Part shown: piece by piece, positions 6,425 through 12,682 of the stretch
Layout: each line of letters begins with the position of its first letter
How positions within the stretch are numbered: the first letter of the stretch is position 1
From: an uncultured Clostridia bacterium
GTDB lineage: Bacteria; Bacillota; Clostridia; Oscillospirales; Acutalibacteraceae
Length of the DNA stretch: 14,480 nucleotides
Reading direction: 5' to 3'
NCBI GenBank assembly: GCA_937916195.1
Contig: CALFTO010000048.1
Location: 1-14,480, forward strand
The notes under the pieces: generated by a model
Told to the model about the DNA's origin: nothing
Databases searched by the model: none
What the model saw: the letters and a program-made list of their open reading frames with translations, nothing else
Made by a program: the position numbers and the translations under genes

Positions 6425-6433
6425 TAATTTTTA

Positions 6434-6462
6434 TTGCTAATCACCGCGGATTATGGTAAAAT
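6434..6462 (+). promoter_or_regulatory. Promoter of the phosphopantetheinyl transferase gene
   Basis: TTGCTA (6434-6439), 17 bases, then TAAAAT (6457-6462) preceded by TGG, an extended -10. Predicted start near 6467-6469, leaving a leader of only about 10-12 bases that begins inside the right arm of an inverted repeat. Confidence 0.65.
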
Positions 6463-6474
6463 TTCTGCGGTGAT
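6440..6474 (+). promoter_or_regulatory. Inverted repeat spanning the promoter and masking the SD of the transferase gene
   Basis: ATCACCGC (6440-6447) and GCGGTGAT (6467-6474) are perfect inverted copies. The left arm lies in the promoter spacer. The right arm contains the ribosome site GGTGA, five bases before the ATG. Only transcripts arriving from the SpoIIQ-like gene could form the SD-masking stem. The same dyad could instead be a protein-binding operator around the -10. Confidence 0.5.
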
Positions 6475-6478
6475 ACTT

Positions 6479-6994
6479 ATGTCTTGGATATATGTTTTCG
6501 ATTTGGAAGAAAGAAAAGAATGGACTTGGTGGGAGTTTGAGGGCACTAAAGCCGACCACTGCAAAAAGCCCGAAAGCCGAGCTGCCGCAGCCGCACTTCA
6601 TTGTATGGGCGTTGAAGATTTGACTTATGAGCCAAACGGCAAGCCTGTTGCGAAAAATTGTTATGTGAGTATTTCACACAGCGGTGACCATGTGGCTGTT
6701 TGCAGAAATGATACTGTTCCCGTTGGCATTGATATTGAAAAAATGACCGAAAGGGATTTCCGCAAAATTGCAAACCGATTTTTCCGTGGAAAAGAGCTTG
6801 AAAAGTTCACCGAAAACCCTACCGCAGAAACCTTTTATGAAATATGGACACGCAAAGAAGCATACAGTAAAATACTCGGTACAGGAGTCCAAGAGGTTGT
6901 TAAAGGATTTGATGTCTACTCCCTCGCCAATTGTGAATTCAAAACCGATTTCGCAGGGGAATATGCAGTTTCAGTTTGTGAGAAAATAAGATAA
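6479..6994 (+). CDS. 4'-phosphopantetheinyl transferase (Sfp superfamily)
   Basis: This enzyme moves the phosphopantetheine arm of coenzyme A onto a conserved serine of acyl- or peptidyl-carrier proteins. The 171-residue product shows the superfamily landmarks: NGKP followed by YVSISHSGDHVAV (residues 53-74), the Mg-binding VGIDIE (82-87) and the C-terminal WTRKEAYSK (123-131). At 171 residues it is shorter than B. subtilis Sfp (about 224), as are many clostridial members. A TTG-initiated extension upstream is rejected because it would read through the promoter. The ATG at 6479 has GCGGTGA just upstream. No polyketide or peptide synthetase is visible, so the carrier protein served is unknown. 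It converges on the PHP-domain gene, with repeat copy c between them. Confidence 0.88.
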   Translation: MSWIYVFDLEERKEWTWWEFEGTKADHCKKPESRAAAAALHCMGVEDLTYEPNGKPVAKNCYVSISHSGDHVAVCRNDTVPVGIDIEKMTERDFRKIANRFFRGKELEKFTENPTAETFYEIWTRKEAYSKILGTGVQEVVKGFDVYSLANCEFKTDFAGEYAVSVCEKIR

Positions 6995-7002
6995 ACAATA
7001 AC

Positions 7003-7105
7003 GCCTCCCTCTGACGAGGGAGGTGGCAAAACGAAGTTTTGACGGAGGGAGAGAAATGAATCCCTCCACCGCTAACGCGGTCCCCCTCCCTTTAACAAGG
7101 GAGGC
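7003..7105. repeat. Dispersed palindromic element, copy c (103 bp)
   Basis: The left end GCCTCCCTCTGACGAGGGAG faces a shortened right end, CCTCCCTTTAACAAGGGAGG. Inner stems are AAAAC-GAA-GTTTT (left) and CCGC-TAAC-GCGG (right). The central GGAGGGAGAGA and ATCCCTCC are the matching halves. It fills the gap between two converging genes, and its right hairpin is followed by a T-run that makes it a plus-strand terminator. Confidence 0.8.
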
Positions 7106-7111
7106 TTTTTT
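7085..7111 (+). terminator. Intrinsic terminator of the transferase gene, built from repeat copy c
   Basis: CCTCCCTT (7085-7092) and AAGGGAGG (7097-7104) form an eight-base-pair stem with a four-base loop, followed by CTTTTTT. The T-run reaches into the stop codon of the converging PHP-domain gene. Confidence 0.82.
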
Positions 7112-7823
7112 ATTTCCCCAATATATAATCCACTACCGCCTGAGGTGTACATTCGGGCAGGTCAATTTCAACTATAGGCTCGACCATATTTTCAAGGTAA
7201 TGGGCATCTGAATTGCGAAGATACTTCATTCCCTTTAACAATTCGTGCTTTTCTTCATACTGCGGAATAAACGCTTTATGTGTAAACTCTGCCGTTGCGA
7301 AATTCATTTCGGGGTACATAAATCCCAAAACTGATAAAACTGAATATGATGCGCGGTCAAGGTGTGCGGGAAAAACTGCACCATCAAATTTTGAGACTTC
7401 TTTAACCACATCGTCAATGCTTATTCCTGACGCGGTGGTGAGCAAAATTTCTTCGCTACCCAAAATATTATCAAGATTATCCATTATATATTGATTACCA
7501 AAAATGCTCTCGTCATTTTTTATTGGTGGCATTGTGGATTTTACATAATCCGAAAAATTCAACGCCTTTTCGAGTGTTGGAAAAAGGCAAACTGTATGAA
7601 TTTCTTCTGATGTGCAAAGCTCCATTCCGGGCACAACTGTAATGCCCGCCTCCTCACCCGCTTTCATTGCGGCGGGGCAGTTAAGGCAGGAGTTGTGGTC
7701 GGTGAGGGCGATTATGTCATACCCCAAAAGCTTCGCCATATTGACAAGGTTATATGGGGTCATATCATTGTCGCCACAAGGGGACAAGCACGAATGCAGA
7801 TGAAAATCATACTTCAAATTCAT
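7110..7823 (-). CDS. PHP-domain metal-dependent phosphoesterase
   Basis: The 237-residue protein is a stand-alone PHP domain, a fold that uses a cluster of metal ions to hydrolyse phosphoesters; relatives include TrpH-type nucleotide phosphatases. Metal-ligand motifs seen are DFHLHS (H8, H10), LTDHN (D42, H43), PGMEL (E68) with H76, FPAHLDR and the C-terminal NSDAH. Four cysteines (C12, C16, C46, C49) flank the first two metal motifs. The start ATG at 7823 overlaps the stop codon of the second DRTGG gene (ATGA), with AGGTGA upstream, so it is the last gene of the hydrogenase-like operon. Its substrate is unknown. Placement suggests a role linked to nucleotide or redox signalling, but that is inference. 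Confidence 0.9.
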   Translation of the reverse strand: MNLKYDFHLHSCLSPCGDNDMTPYNLVNMAKLLGYDIIALTDHNSCLNCPAAMKAGEEAGITVVPGMELCTSEEIHTVCLFPTLEKALNFSDYVKSTMPPIKNDESIFGNQYIMDNLDNILGSEEILLTTASGISIDDVVKEVSKFDGAVFPAHLDRASYSVLSVLGFMYPEMNFATAEFTHKAFIPQYEEKHELLKGMKYLRNSDAHYLENMVEPIVEIDLPECTPQAVVDYILGK

Positions 7824-8146
7824 AAGATTTCACCTAATCTATTTGCCATTGTGTATGAATTTCCTTCAGTTGCAAGCACCGTTACGCCCTGCATCTCGGC
7901 ACGAGCCTTTGCGTCATCATCAAGTGGCGCATTTTCAGTGAGTACAATGCACGCGCAATCAGCAAGTACCGCCACCGCAATGGCATTTATATTGCCCATT
8001 ACGGTAAACCAACAGTCACCGCTCTGCGCTCTGCCCATAACCCAGCTTAATAAGTCGCCACAGTAACCGCCTGTGATTTCGCGGTCAAGGTCACCTTCAA
8101 CGAGCACTTTAAGATTAAGTTTTTCAGTTAATTCTTTTACTGTCAT
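7820..8146 (-). CDS. DRTGG-domain protein (second copy in the operon)
   Basis: The 108-residue protein is a single DRTGG domain, named for a motif seen here as DREITGG (residues 21-27), followed by GDLLSWVMGRAQ. DRTGG domains otherwise occur between the CBS and catalytic parts of phosphotransacetylase-like and pyrophosphatase proteins and may bind nucleotides; a biochemical role for the stand-alone form is not established. The ATG lies one base after the stop codon of the HydS-like gene, with GAGG seven bases upstream, and its end overlaps the PHP gene by four bases. Such tight coupling suggests the products work together. It is paralogous to the first gene of the operon. Confidence 0.85.
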   Translation of the reverse strand: MTVKELTEKLNLKVLVEGDLDREITGGYCGDLLSWVMGRAQSGDCWFTVMGNINAIAVAVLADCACIVLTENAPLDDDAKARAEMQGVTVLATEGNSYTMANRLGEIL

Positions 8147-8147
8147 A

Positions 8148-9434
8148 TTAATCCTCTAAATTTCTGAATGGTTTAGGAATAAATTTTTCTGCACCCTCTT
8201 CATTTTTCAAAGTGAAAATGCAGTCATTCACGTCAGCCTTGCCGATTACAACATCCTCTGCAAAGCAACGGCAAGAGGGCGAGCCACACATTCCGCAGTC
8301 GAGCCCCGGTAATGCGTTTTCAAGTTCTTTGATTTCGCTCATTTTCTGCATTGCCTCAAACACATTGTCAGCCAATTTCCAAGGCGAAGCCTCAAGAGGC
8401 TTTTCCCAATGCATCTCTTTAGGAATACTGTCATATTCAAGGTGATTACAAGATACAGGCATATATTTGCGAAGTCTTTGAAGTCGCGCCTTTGCAACAA
8501 AGGGGTTTTCAACGGTCAACGGACCGCCCACGCAACCGCCCGAGCAAGCGTTAAGCTCAATAAATTCAAGGTCATTGAGTTTTTCGTCTTCTAATTCTTC
8601 GAGCACCTTAATTACATTTTCAATGCCGTCAGCCGCCAAATAGCGTTCACGCAAAATTGCGGCGGATTCTCCACCCGATGAAGCCCAGCCGACACCGATA
8701 ATTCCCGAATCGCTCAAACTTTCAAGCTCGATAATCTTATCCATCTGCTGAACAAGTACGGGATAAATATCTTTGATTGCAAGAACTCCGTTTATGTATG
8801 AGCCACCGTTACAAATTGGTTGCTTGATTGAAGAAATTTTCGCTGTGCAGGGGGTAATAAAGAATACGCCGATATCCTCGTCAGAAAGTCCTGTTTCTTC
8901 GCGAGCTTTAATTCGAGCAAGTCGTGCCGCTTCTTCCATAGGGGCATTCAAATCAAGCACGTTTTCAATAAGATTTGGAAAACGCACCCTGATAAGCCTT
9001 ACAACCGCGGGGCAGGCAGAAGAAATCAACGGTTTTTTTGTCTTGTTCATTGAAAGAATAAGACGAGTTGCCTCACTGACTAACTCTGCGCCCTTTGAAA
9101 CCTCAAAAACATCGTCGAAGCCCATTCTTTTAAGACCCGTCAGCACATAATCGGGGTCATCAAGATTGTTGAACTGACCGTAAAGCGAGGGTGCGGGCAA
9201 AGCTATTCTGTATTTATATTCAAGAATTTCATTAAGCGAATATCTTTCAGCATACTTTGCGTGGTATGGGCAAATTCTTATACATTCGCCACAGTCAACG
9301 CAACGCTCTGAAATAATATATGCTTTTCCGTTACGAACTCTGATAGCATTTGTGGGGCAACGCTTCAAACAGCTTACACAGCCCTTGCACTTGTCCGCAT
9401 CAAGTCGAACGGAATGGAAATAAGTTTCGTTCAT
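8148..9434 (-). CDS. HydS-like (group C) [FeFe]-hydrogenase-related iron-sulfur protein
   Basis: The 428-residue protein has two ferredoxin [4Fe-4S] motifs (CKGCVSCLKRCP from C16; CVDCGECIRICP from C45), a hydrogenase H-cluster domain (about 75-345) and a C-terminal Fe-S domain (C380, C383, C388, C405). The four presumed H-cluster cysteines remain: SSACP (C141), TPCTAK (C196) and NACSGGC (C297, C301). The catalytic hydrogenase signatures TSCCPGW, MPC and EVMACPGGC are altered: the proton-relay cysteine is Ala140, and the two second-shell methionines are Thr194 and Asn295. The Cys-to-Ala change is known from sensory HydS proteins. The PAS domain common in that group is absent. The start at 9434 is set by GGAG eight bases upstream. 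A 21-codon in-frame extension comes from an inserted repeat and is rejected. The neighbours (anti-sigma-like ATPase, two DRTGG proteins) fit a signalling rather than a metabolic role. Confidence 0.88.
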   Translation of the reverse strand: MNETYFHSVRLDADKCKGCVSCLKRCPTNAIRVRNGKAYIISERCVDCGECIRICPYHAKYAERYSLNEILEYKYRIALPAPSLYGQFNNLDDPDYVLTGLKRMGFDDVFEVSKGAELVSEATRLILSMNKTKKPLISSACPAVVRLIRVRFPNLIENVLDLNAPMEEAARLARIKAREETGLSDEDIGVFFITPCTAKISSIKQPICNGGSYINGVLAIKDIYPVLVQQMDKIIELESLSDSGIIGVGWASSGGESAAILRERYLAADGIENVIKVLEELEDEKLNDLEFIELNACSGGCVGGPLTVENPFVAKARLQRLRKYMPVSCNHLEYDSIPKEMHWEKPLEASPWKLADNVFEAMQKMSEIKELENALPGLDCGMCGSPSCRCFAEDVVIGKADVNDCIFTLKNEEGAEKFIPKPFRNLED

Positions 9435-9458
9435 CTCTGTTTCTCCAATAGTAATCGC

Positions 9459-9532
9459 GTAGGGACAGAACTCCTGTTCTGTCCGCAAGTTCATCACATA
9501 CTCATTACGGGCGATTCGTGAATCGCCCCTAC
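9459..9532. repeat. 74-bp palindromic element with GTAGGG ends
   Basis: The ends are GTAGGG and CCCCTAC (inverted). Each end carries its own perfect stem: GGACAGAAC-TCCT-GTTCTGTCC (9463-9484) and GGGCGATTC-GT-GAATCGCCC (9509-9528). The two stems share the flanks GTAGGG...CCG but differ in the arms. It sits between the ATPase gene and the HydS-like gene, about 25 bases before the latter's start codon. No coding capacity. Confidence 0.75.
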
Positions 9533-9545
9533 AATATTACAACAA

Positions 9546-9968
9546 TTATGAAGTGTACACCTTCAAGTACATTGTTGTACCTACACCAACAGTTGAATCA
9601 ATTTTCATTTCGTCGGTGTATTTTTTGATATTGGGAAGTCCCATACCTGCACCAAAGCCCAATGAACGCACATTGTCGGGTGCAGTTGAATAGCCCTCTT
9701 TCATAGCAAGAGAGATATCGGGAATACCGGGACCTTGGTCGGTCAACACCATACTTATGCATTCGGGAGAAATTTCAACATCAATTTCGCCACCGCCTGC
9801 GTGAATTACAAGGTTGATTTCTGCCTCATAAAGTGCAATTACAACCTTTCGCACAATATCGGGGGCAAAGCCTAAATCCTTAAGTGTCTTTTTTACCGAG
9901 CCCGAAGCCTCACCCGCACGGGTGAAATCGTCGCCGGGAACTGTAAAATGAAGCTTGAAACTACTCAT
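9546..9968 (-). CDS. Anti-sigma-factor-like GHKL ATPase/kinase (RsbW/SpoIIAB type)
   Basis: The 140-residue protein is a single histidine-kinase-like ATPase domain of the RsbW/SpoIIAB class. The N box EAEINLVIHAG (48-58), G1 box DQGPGIPD (76-83) and G2 box GFGAGMGLPNIKK (103-115) are complete, and GVGTTM follows. Family members bind a sigma factor or phosphorylate an anti-anti-sigma protein on serine. Neither a sigma factor nor a STAS protein is encoded in the window. The start overlaps the stop codon of the upstream DRTGG gene (ATGA), and GGAGG precedes it. Group C hydrogenases of the phosphatase-linked type are known to co-occur with such proteins. A PP2C/SpoIIE phosphatase would be the expected partner but is not here. 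Confidence 0.9.
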   Translation of the reverse strand: MSSFKLHFTVPGDDFTRAGEASGSVKKTLKDLGFAPDIVRKVVIALYEAEINLVIHAGGGEIDVEISPECISMVLTDQGPGIPDISLAMKEGYSTAPDNVRSLGFGAGMGLPNIKKYTDEMKIDSTVGVGTTMYLKVYTS

Positions 9969-10315
9969 TTCATTGCTCCTCCCCTAAGACCCTTTTCATA
10001 AAGTTTTCCGCATGATGCAAACATAGTGTCCTGTGTTGTCATAAGCACAATATCGCGGTCGCGTGCAAGCTCAATAATGCTTTCGTCGGGTTTCTTACCA
10101 CGAACGAACACAATGCAATGCATATCCATCATTTCTGCAGTGCGTACAACCTGTGGGTTAACAAGACCTGAAAGAAGCATTGCCTGTTCTTTCACATAGG
10201 CGAGGACATCACTCATCATATCACTACCACAAGCAGTTGAAACCTCACGGTCCATAAACTCCTCACCGCAGATTACATCAGCATTAAGAATTTCTTTAAT
10301 TTCATAGATTTTCAT
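9965..10315 (-). CDS. DRTGG-domain protein (first gene of the HydS-like operon)
   Basis: The 116-residue protein is a stand-alone DRTGG-type domain in which the name-giving motif has drifted to DREVSTACGSD (residues 22-32). The rest follows the family pattern (DVLAYV, LLSGLVNPQ, CIVFVRGKKP). It resembles the second DRTGG protein of the operon in length and layout. The ATG at 10315 is chosen over an in-frame start six codons upstream because GGAGG lies seven bases before it. It is the promoter-proximal gene and overlaps the ATPase start by four bases. Function is unknown; ligand or nucleotide binding is a plausible guess from the domain family. Confidence 0.8.
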   Translation of the reverse strand: MKIYEIKEILNADVICGEEFMDREVSTACGSDMMSDVLAYVKEQAMLLSGLVNPQVVRTAEMMDMHCIVFVRGKKPDESIIELARDRDIVLMTTQDTMFASCGKLYEKGLRGGAMK

Positions 10316-10358
10316 ACTTTTACCTCCGCACAATGCAAAGTAATTTTACAGATATTTT

Positions 10359-10387
10359 ATTATACACTATTGATATTTTTTTGACAA
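10359..10387 (-). promoter_or_regulatory. Sigma-A type promoter of the HydS-like operon
   Basis: On the minus strand, TTGTCA (10382-10387), 17 bases, then a perfect TATAAT (10359-10364). Predicted start near 10352, giving a leader of about 37 bases. I saw no convincing Rex-type operator (TTGTTAANNNNTTAACAA) here. Confidence 0.85.
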
Positions 10388-10435
10388 GGATATATATTGC
10401 TGAATTATTGTGGGTTTGTTTGGTGAAAATGTCTT

Positions 10436-10468
10436 TAAACAAAAACGGCGGAACCGAAGTTCCGCCGT
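10436..10468 (-). terminator. Strong intrinsic terminator of the paralogous gene pair
   Basis: On the minus strand, ACGGCGGAAC and GTTCCGCCGT form a perfect ten-base-pair stem capped by a TTCG tetraloop, followed by TTTTGTTT. It lies about 25 bases after the stop codon of the second paralog. Confidence 0.95.
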
Positions 10469-10492
10469 CGTATTTTATGTATTCAATTTAAA

Positions 10493-11539
10493 TTAATATT
10501 TAAAGTTTGTATATTCAGCAGTGATTTTAGCAGCACCTGTACCTGAAGCGCCAATGCTCAAATCAAGTGAAGCTGAGAAACTATAAGTAAGAGTCATATT
10601 TGTAAGCTGACCATTCTCAATTGTTGCAATAATAGCGATGTTCTTGTAGTTAGCTACTGAACTATCCTTAACTGAAATTGCATCTGTAAGACTAGCAATA
10701 CTTGCATTTACTTCTGCAAATGTGATGTAGTCACCTGTTGCATGGTCCATTGCAGAGCCCTTATCAGGATTCTGACAATTCTTAACCTGAATCATATACT
10801 TGTTACCTTCAACCTTACAGCTCTGAATATCATCAGCTGTAAGTGCGCCTGCTTTGATAAGGTATTTAGCATCCATACCTTCGGGAGCAGCACCTTTAGC
10901 AACTTCTGCTTCTTTATTGCCTATTCCAAGGAATCCACCTACAACAGAGTTAAGACTTGCGTTTTTATCAACAGCCTTGATGATACCGTCAACCATACCT
11001 GTAGCCCATGAAGGACTTAATGCGATATCCTGTGTAAATTCGCCAGTTCTCTTCCATTTGTAAGAAGCTTTTGCAGCTTTTGCTGTTGCTTCGTTATAAG
11101 CTTTTGCTACATCAGCCTTTGTGGGCTGTGATGACTGCTGATTGTTGTTTGATGCGTTATTGTTTGAAGAATTGTTATTTGATGCGTTATTGTTTGGTGC
11201 GTCATTGTTTGAAGCATCATTATTTGGTGCGTCATTGTTTGAAGCATCATTGTTTGATGCGTCATTGTTTGAAGCATCATTGTTTGAAGATGTATCGTCG
11301 TCAAACATACTGCTGTCATCGTTATTATCAACTGCGTCGTTATTGTCAACAACTGCGTTGTCATTTGCGCCTGCTGCTTCAATAGCCTTGTCAGCCTGAG
11401 TTTTGCCTAAAAACACAACACCGAATGTAAGTGCTGCTGCAAGAACGATAGCCCAGAACTTAGTCCAATTCTGTGAGCTCTTCTCTTTTTTCATTGCTTT
11501 AATTTCAGCCTGTTCAGGCGTTAAAGTTTTCTTTGCCAT
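10493..11539 (-). CDS. Membrane-anchored protein with Asn-rich repeat linker (paralog 2)
   Basis: I do not recognise this 348-residue protein. It has a charged cytoplasmic N terminus (MAKKTLTPEQAE), one transmembrane segment (about residues 28-45) without a lipobox, and an extracellular linker made of nine and a part pentapeptides [SP]NN[DN][AS] (85-133). A Ser/Thr-rich beta-type domain of about 210 residues follows (136-348) and ends in YTNFKY. The C-terminal domain and the first ten residues closely match the gene just upstream (paralog 1), whereas the linkers share no sequence. The start is the ATG at 11539 with AAGGAG upstream; a 14-codon extension is rejected. It follows paralog 1 by 38 bases and ends at a strong terminator. 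A surface-displayed binding or adhesion role is only a guess. Confidence 0.8.
   Translation of the reverse strand: MAKKTLTPEQAEIKAMKKEKSSQNWTKFWAIVLAAALTFGVVFLGKTQADKAIEAAGANDNAVVDNNDAVDNNDDSSMFDDDTSSNNDASNNDASNNDASNNDAPNNDASNNDAPNNNASNNNSSNNNASNNNQQSSQPTKADVAKAYNEATAKAAKASYKWKRTGEFTQDIALSPSWATGMVDGIIKAVDKNASLNSVVGGFLGIGNKEAEVAKGAAPEGMDAKYLIKAGALTADDIQSCKVEGNKYMIQVKNCQNPDKGSAMDHATGDYITFAEVNASIASLTDAISVKDSSVANYKNIAIIATIENGQLTNMTLTYSFSASLDLSIGASGTGAAKITAEYTNFKY
11141..11287 (-). repeat. 15-bp coding repeat array (Asn-rich pentapeptides)
   Basis: Nine full units and one partial unit of 15 bases encode SNNDA, with variants PNNDA, PNNNA, SNNNS and SNNNA. Units nearest the membrane are the most uniform (four SNNDA in a row), and those nearest the C-terminal domain have drifted. 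Arrays like this change length by slippage without shifting the frame. Confidence 0.88.
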
Positions 11540-11577
11540 TGTATTTTCTCCTTTCACTCTTTTAGAAAAACGAGTTA

Positions 11578-12603
11578 TCAATATTTGAAGTTAGAATATT
11601 CAGCGGTACCTTTACCTGCACCTGAGCCTGAAGCACCGATGCTAAGTTCAAGAGTTGCACTGAAATTATATGAAACTTTCATATTTGTAAGCTTACCGTC
11701 TTCAATTGTTGCTACAATAGCAATACTTGAATAATTAAGTTGTGAACTATCTTTAACTGAAATAGCTGTTGTAACCGATGCAATACTGTCGTTTACTTCT
11801 TTAACTGTGATATAGTCATTTGTAGCGTGGTCTAAAGCTGAACCGGTCTGAGGATTCTGAGTGTTCTTAATCTGAATCATATATTTATTGCCTTCTACCC
11901 TGTAGCTTGCAATGTCATCAGCTGTTATTGATGTAGCCTTAAGAAGATATTTTTCTTTCATACCTTCTGGAGCAGCACCTTTAACAATATCAGCCTCTTT
12001 TGAACCGATATCAAGGAATCCGCCAACAACTGAGTTAAGGTTTGCATTTTCATCAACAGCCTTGATGATGCCGTCAACCATACCTGTAGCCCATGAAGGA
12101 TTTAATGCGATATCCTTTGTGTATTCTGCAACTCTGCTCCAGTGATAAGAAGCCTTTGCAGCCTTAGATGTTGCATCATTAAGTGCCTTTGCTACATCAG
12201 CCTTTGATGGTTGTGATGACTGCTGGTTGCCTGAAGGAGTTGAGTTTTCGCCACTACCTGAAGGAGCTGAGCTTTCGCCACTGCCTGAAGGAGTTGAGCT
12301 TTCGCCACCATCTGAAGGAGTTGAACTTTCGCCACCATCTGAAGGAGTTGAGCTTTCGCCACTGTCAAACATATCGTCGCCACCGTCAGTTGACTCGCCA
12401 CCGCTCTGCTGACCGCCCTGTACAGCTGTGCCTGCGGGTGCAGTTACAGGAGTAAATGCGATTGTAGCAAGTGAGTAAGCCATTGCGATTGCAAGGAAAA
12501 ATGCTAATGCTTTTGTAAATGTTCCAAAGAAGATCTTTCTTTTTGCGGATTTTTTCTCCATCTTAGCCTGAACTTCTTCGGGTGTTAAAACCTTTTTTGC
12601 CAT
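11578..12603 (-). CDS. Membrane-anchored protein with Gly/Ser/Pro repeat linker (paralog 1)
   Basis: This 341-residue protein of unknown function has the same plan as its downstream neighbour: MAKKVLTPEE and a basic cytoplasmic tail, one transmembrane segment (about residues 30-50), then a low-complexity linker. Here the linker contains five nine-residue units of type GESSTPSDG (about 82-126). The conserved C-terminal domain (about 132-341) ends in YSNFKY. Shared blocks in that domain include PSWATGMVDGIIKAVD, NSVVGGFL, KGAAPEGM, VEGNKYMIQ and AISVKDSS. It is rich in Ser, Thr and Ala and has no cysteine. The ATG at 12603 is preceded by AAAGGGG; the upstream TTG in frame is rejected because it overlaps that ribosome site. 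It has its own promoter. Pfam membership is not known to me. Confidence 0.8.
   Translation of the reverse strand: MAKKVLTPEEVQAKMEKKSAKRKIFFGTFTKALAFFLAIAMAYSLATIAFTPVTAPAGTAVQGGQQSGGESTDGGDDMFDSGESSTPSDGGESSTPSDGGESSTPSGSGESSAPSGSGENSTPSGNQQSSQPSKADVAKALNDATSKAAKASYHWSRVAEYTKDIALNPSWATGMVDGIIKAVDENANLNSVVGGFLDIGSKEADIVKGAAPEGMKEKYLLKATSITADDIASYRVEGNKYMIQIKNTQNPQTGSALDHATNDYITVKEVNDSIASVTTAISVKDSSQLNYSSIAIVATIEDGKLTNMKVSYNFSATLELSIGASGSGAGKGTAEYSNFKY
12226..12360 (-). repeat. 27-bp coding repeat array (GESSTPSDG nonapeptides)
   Basis: Five units of 27 bases encode GESSTPSDG twice, then GESSTPSGS, GESSAPSGS and GENSTPSGN. The base sequence is nearly identical between units. The array occupies the same position in the protein as the unrelated 15-base array of the neighbouring paralog. 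Confidence 0.88.
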
Positions 12604-12646
12604 TTTAGGTTCCCCTTTCAATGTTATATGTTACATACACACACTT

Positions 12647-12675
12647 AATTTACACCAAAATCATTAAAATGTCAA
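12647..12675 (-). promoter_or_regulatory. Sigma-A type promoter of the paralogous gene pair
   Basis: On the minus strand, TTGACA (12670-12675), 17 bases, then TAAATT (12647-12652). It begins eight bases after the maf stop codon, and no terminator separates them, so read-through from maf is also possible. The leader would be about 37 bases. Confidence 0.82.
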
Positions 12676-12682
12676 TGAAAAT

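Noticed and set aside
6434..6478. TTG-initiated upstream extension of the phosphopantetheinyl transferase
   Set aside because: It would translate the promoter and the inverted repeat; the ATG at 6479 has a ribosome site and gives a normal N terminus.
9435..9497. In-frame N-terminal extension of the HydS-like protein (21 residues)
   Set aside because: It is translated repeat DNA, and a good ribosome site precedes the internal ATG at 9434.
11071..11399. Several long open frames on both strands over the Asn-rich array
   Set aside because: They arise from the stop-poor 15-base repeat. Only the minus-strand frame continues into a non-repetitive domain.
11141..12360. Regular repeats considered as CRISPR arrays
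   Set aside because: Units are contiguous, 15 or 27 bases, without spacers, and encode peptides in frame.
12183..12455. Long open frames in other frames over the 27-base array
   Set aside because: Same cause: translation of a repeat in the wrong frame or strand.
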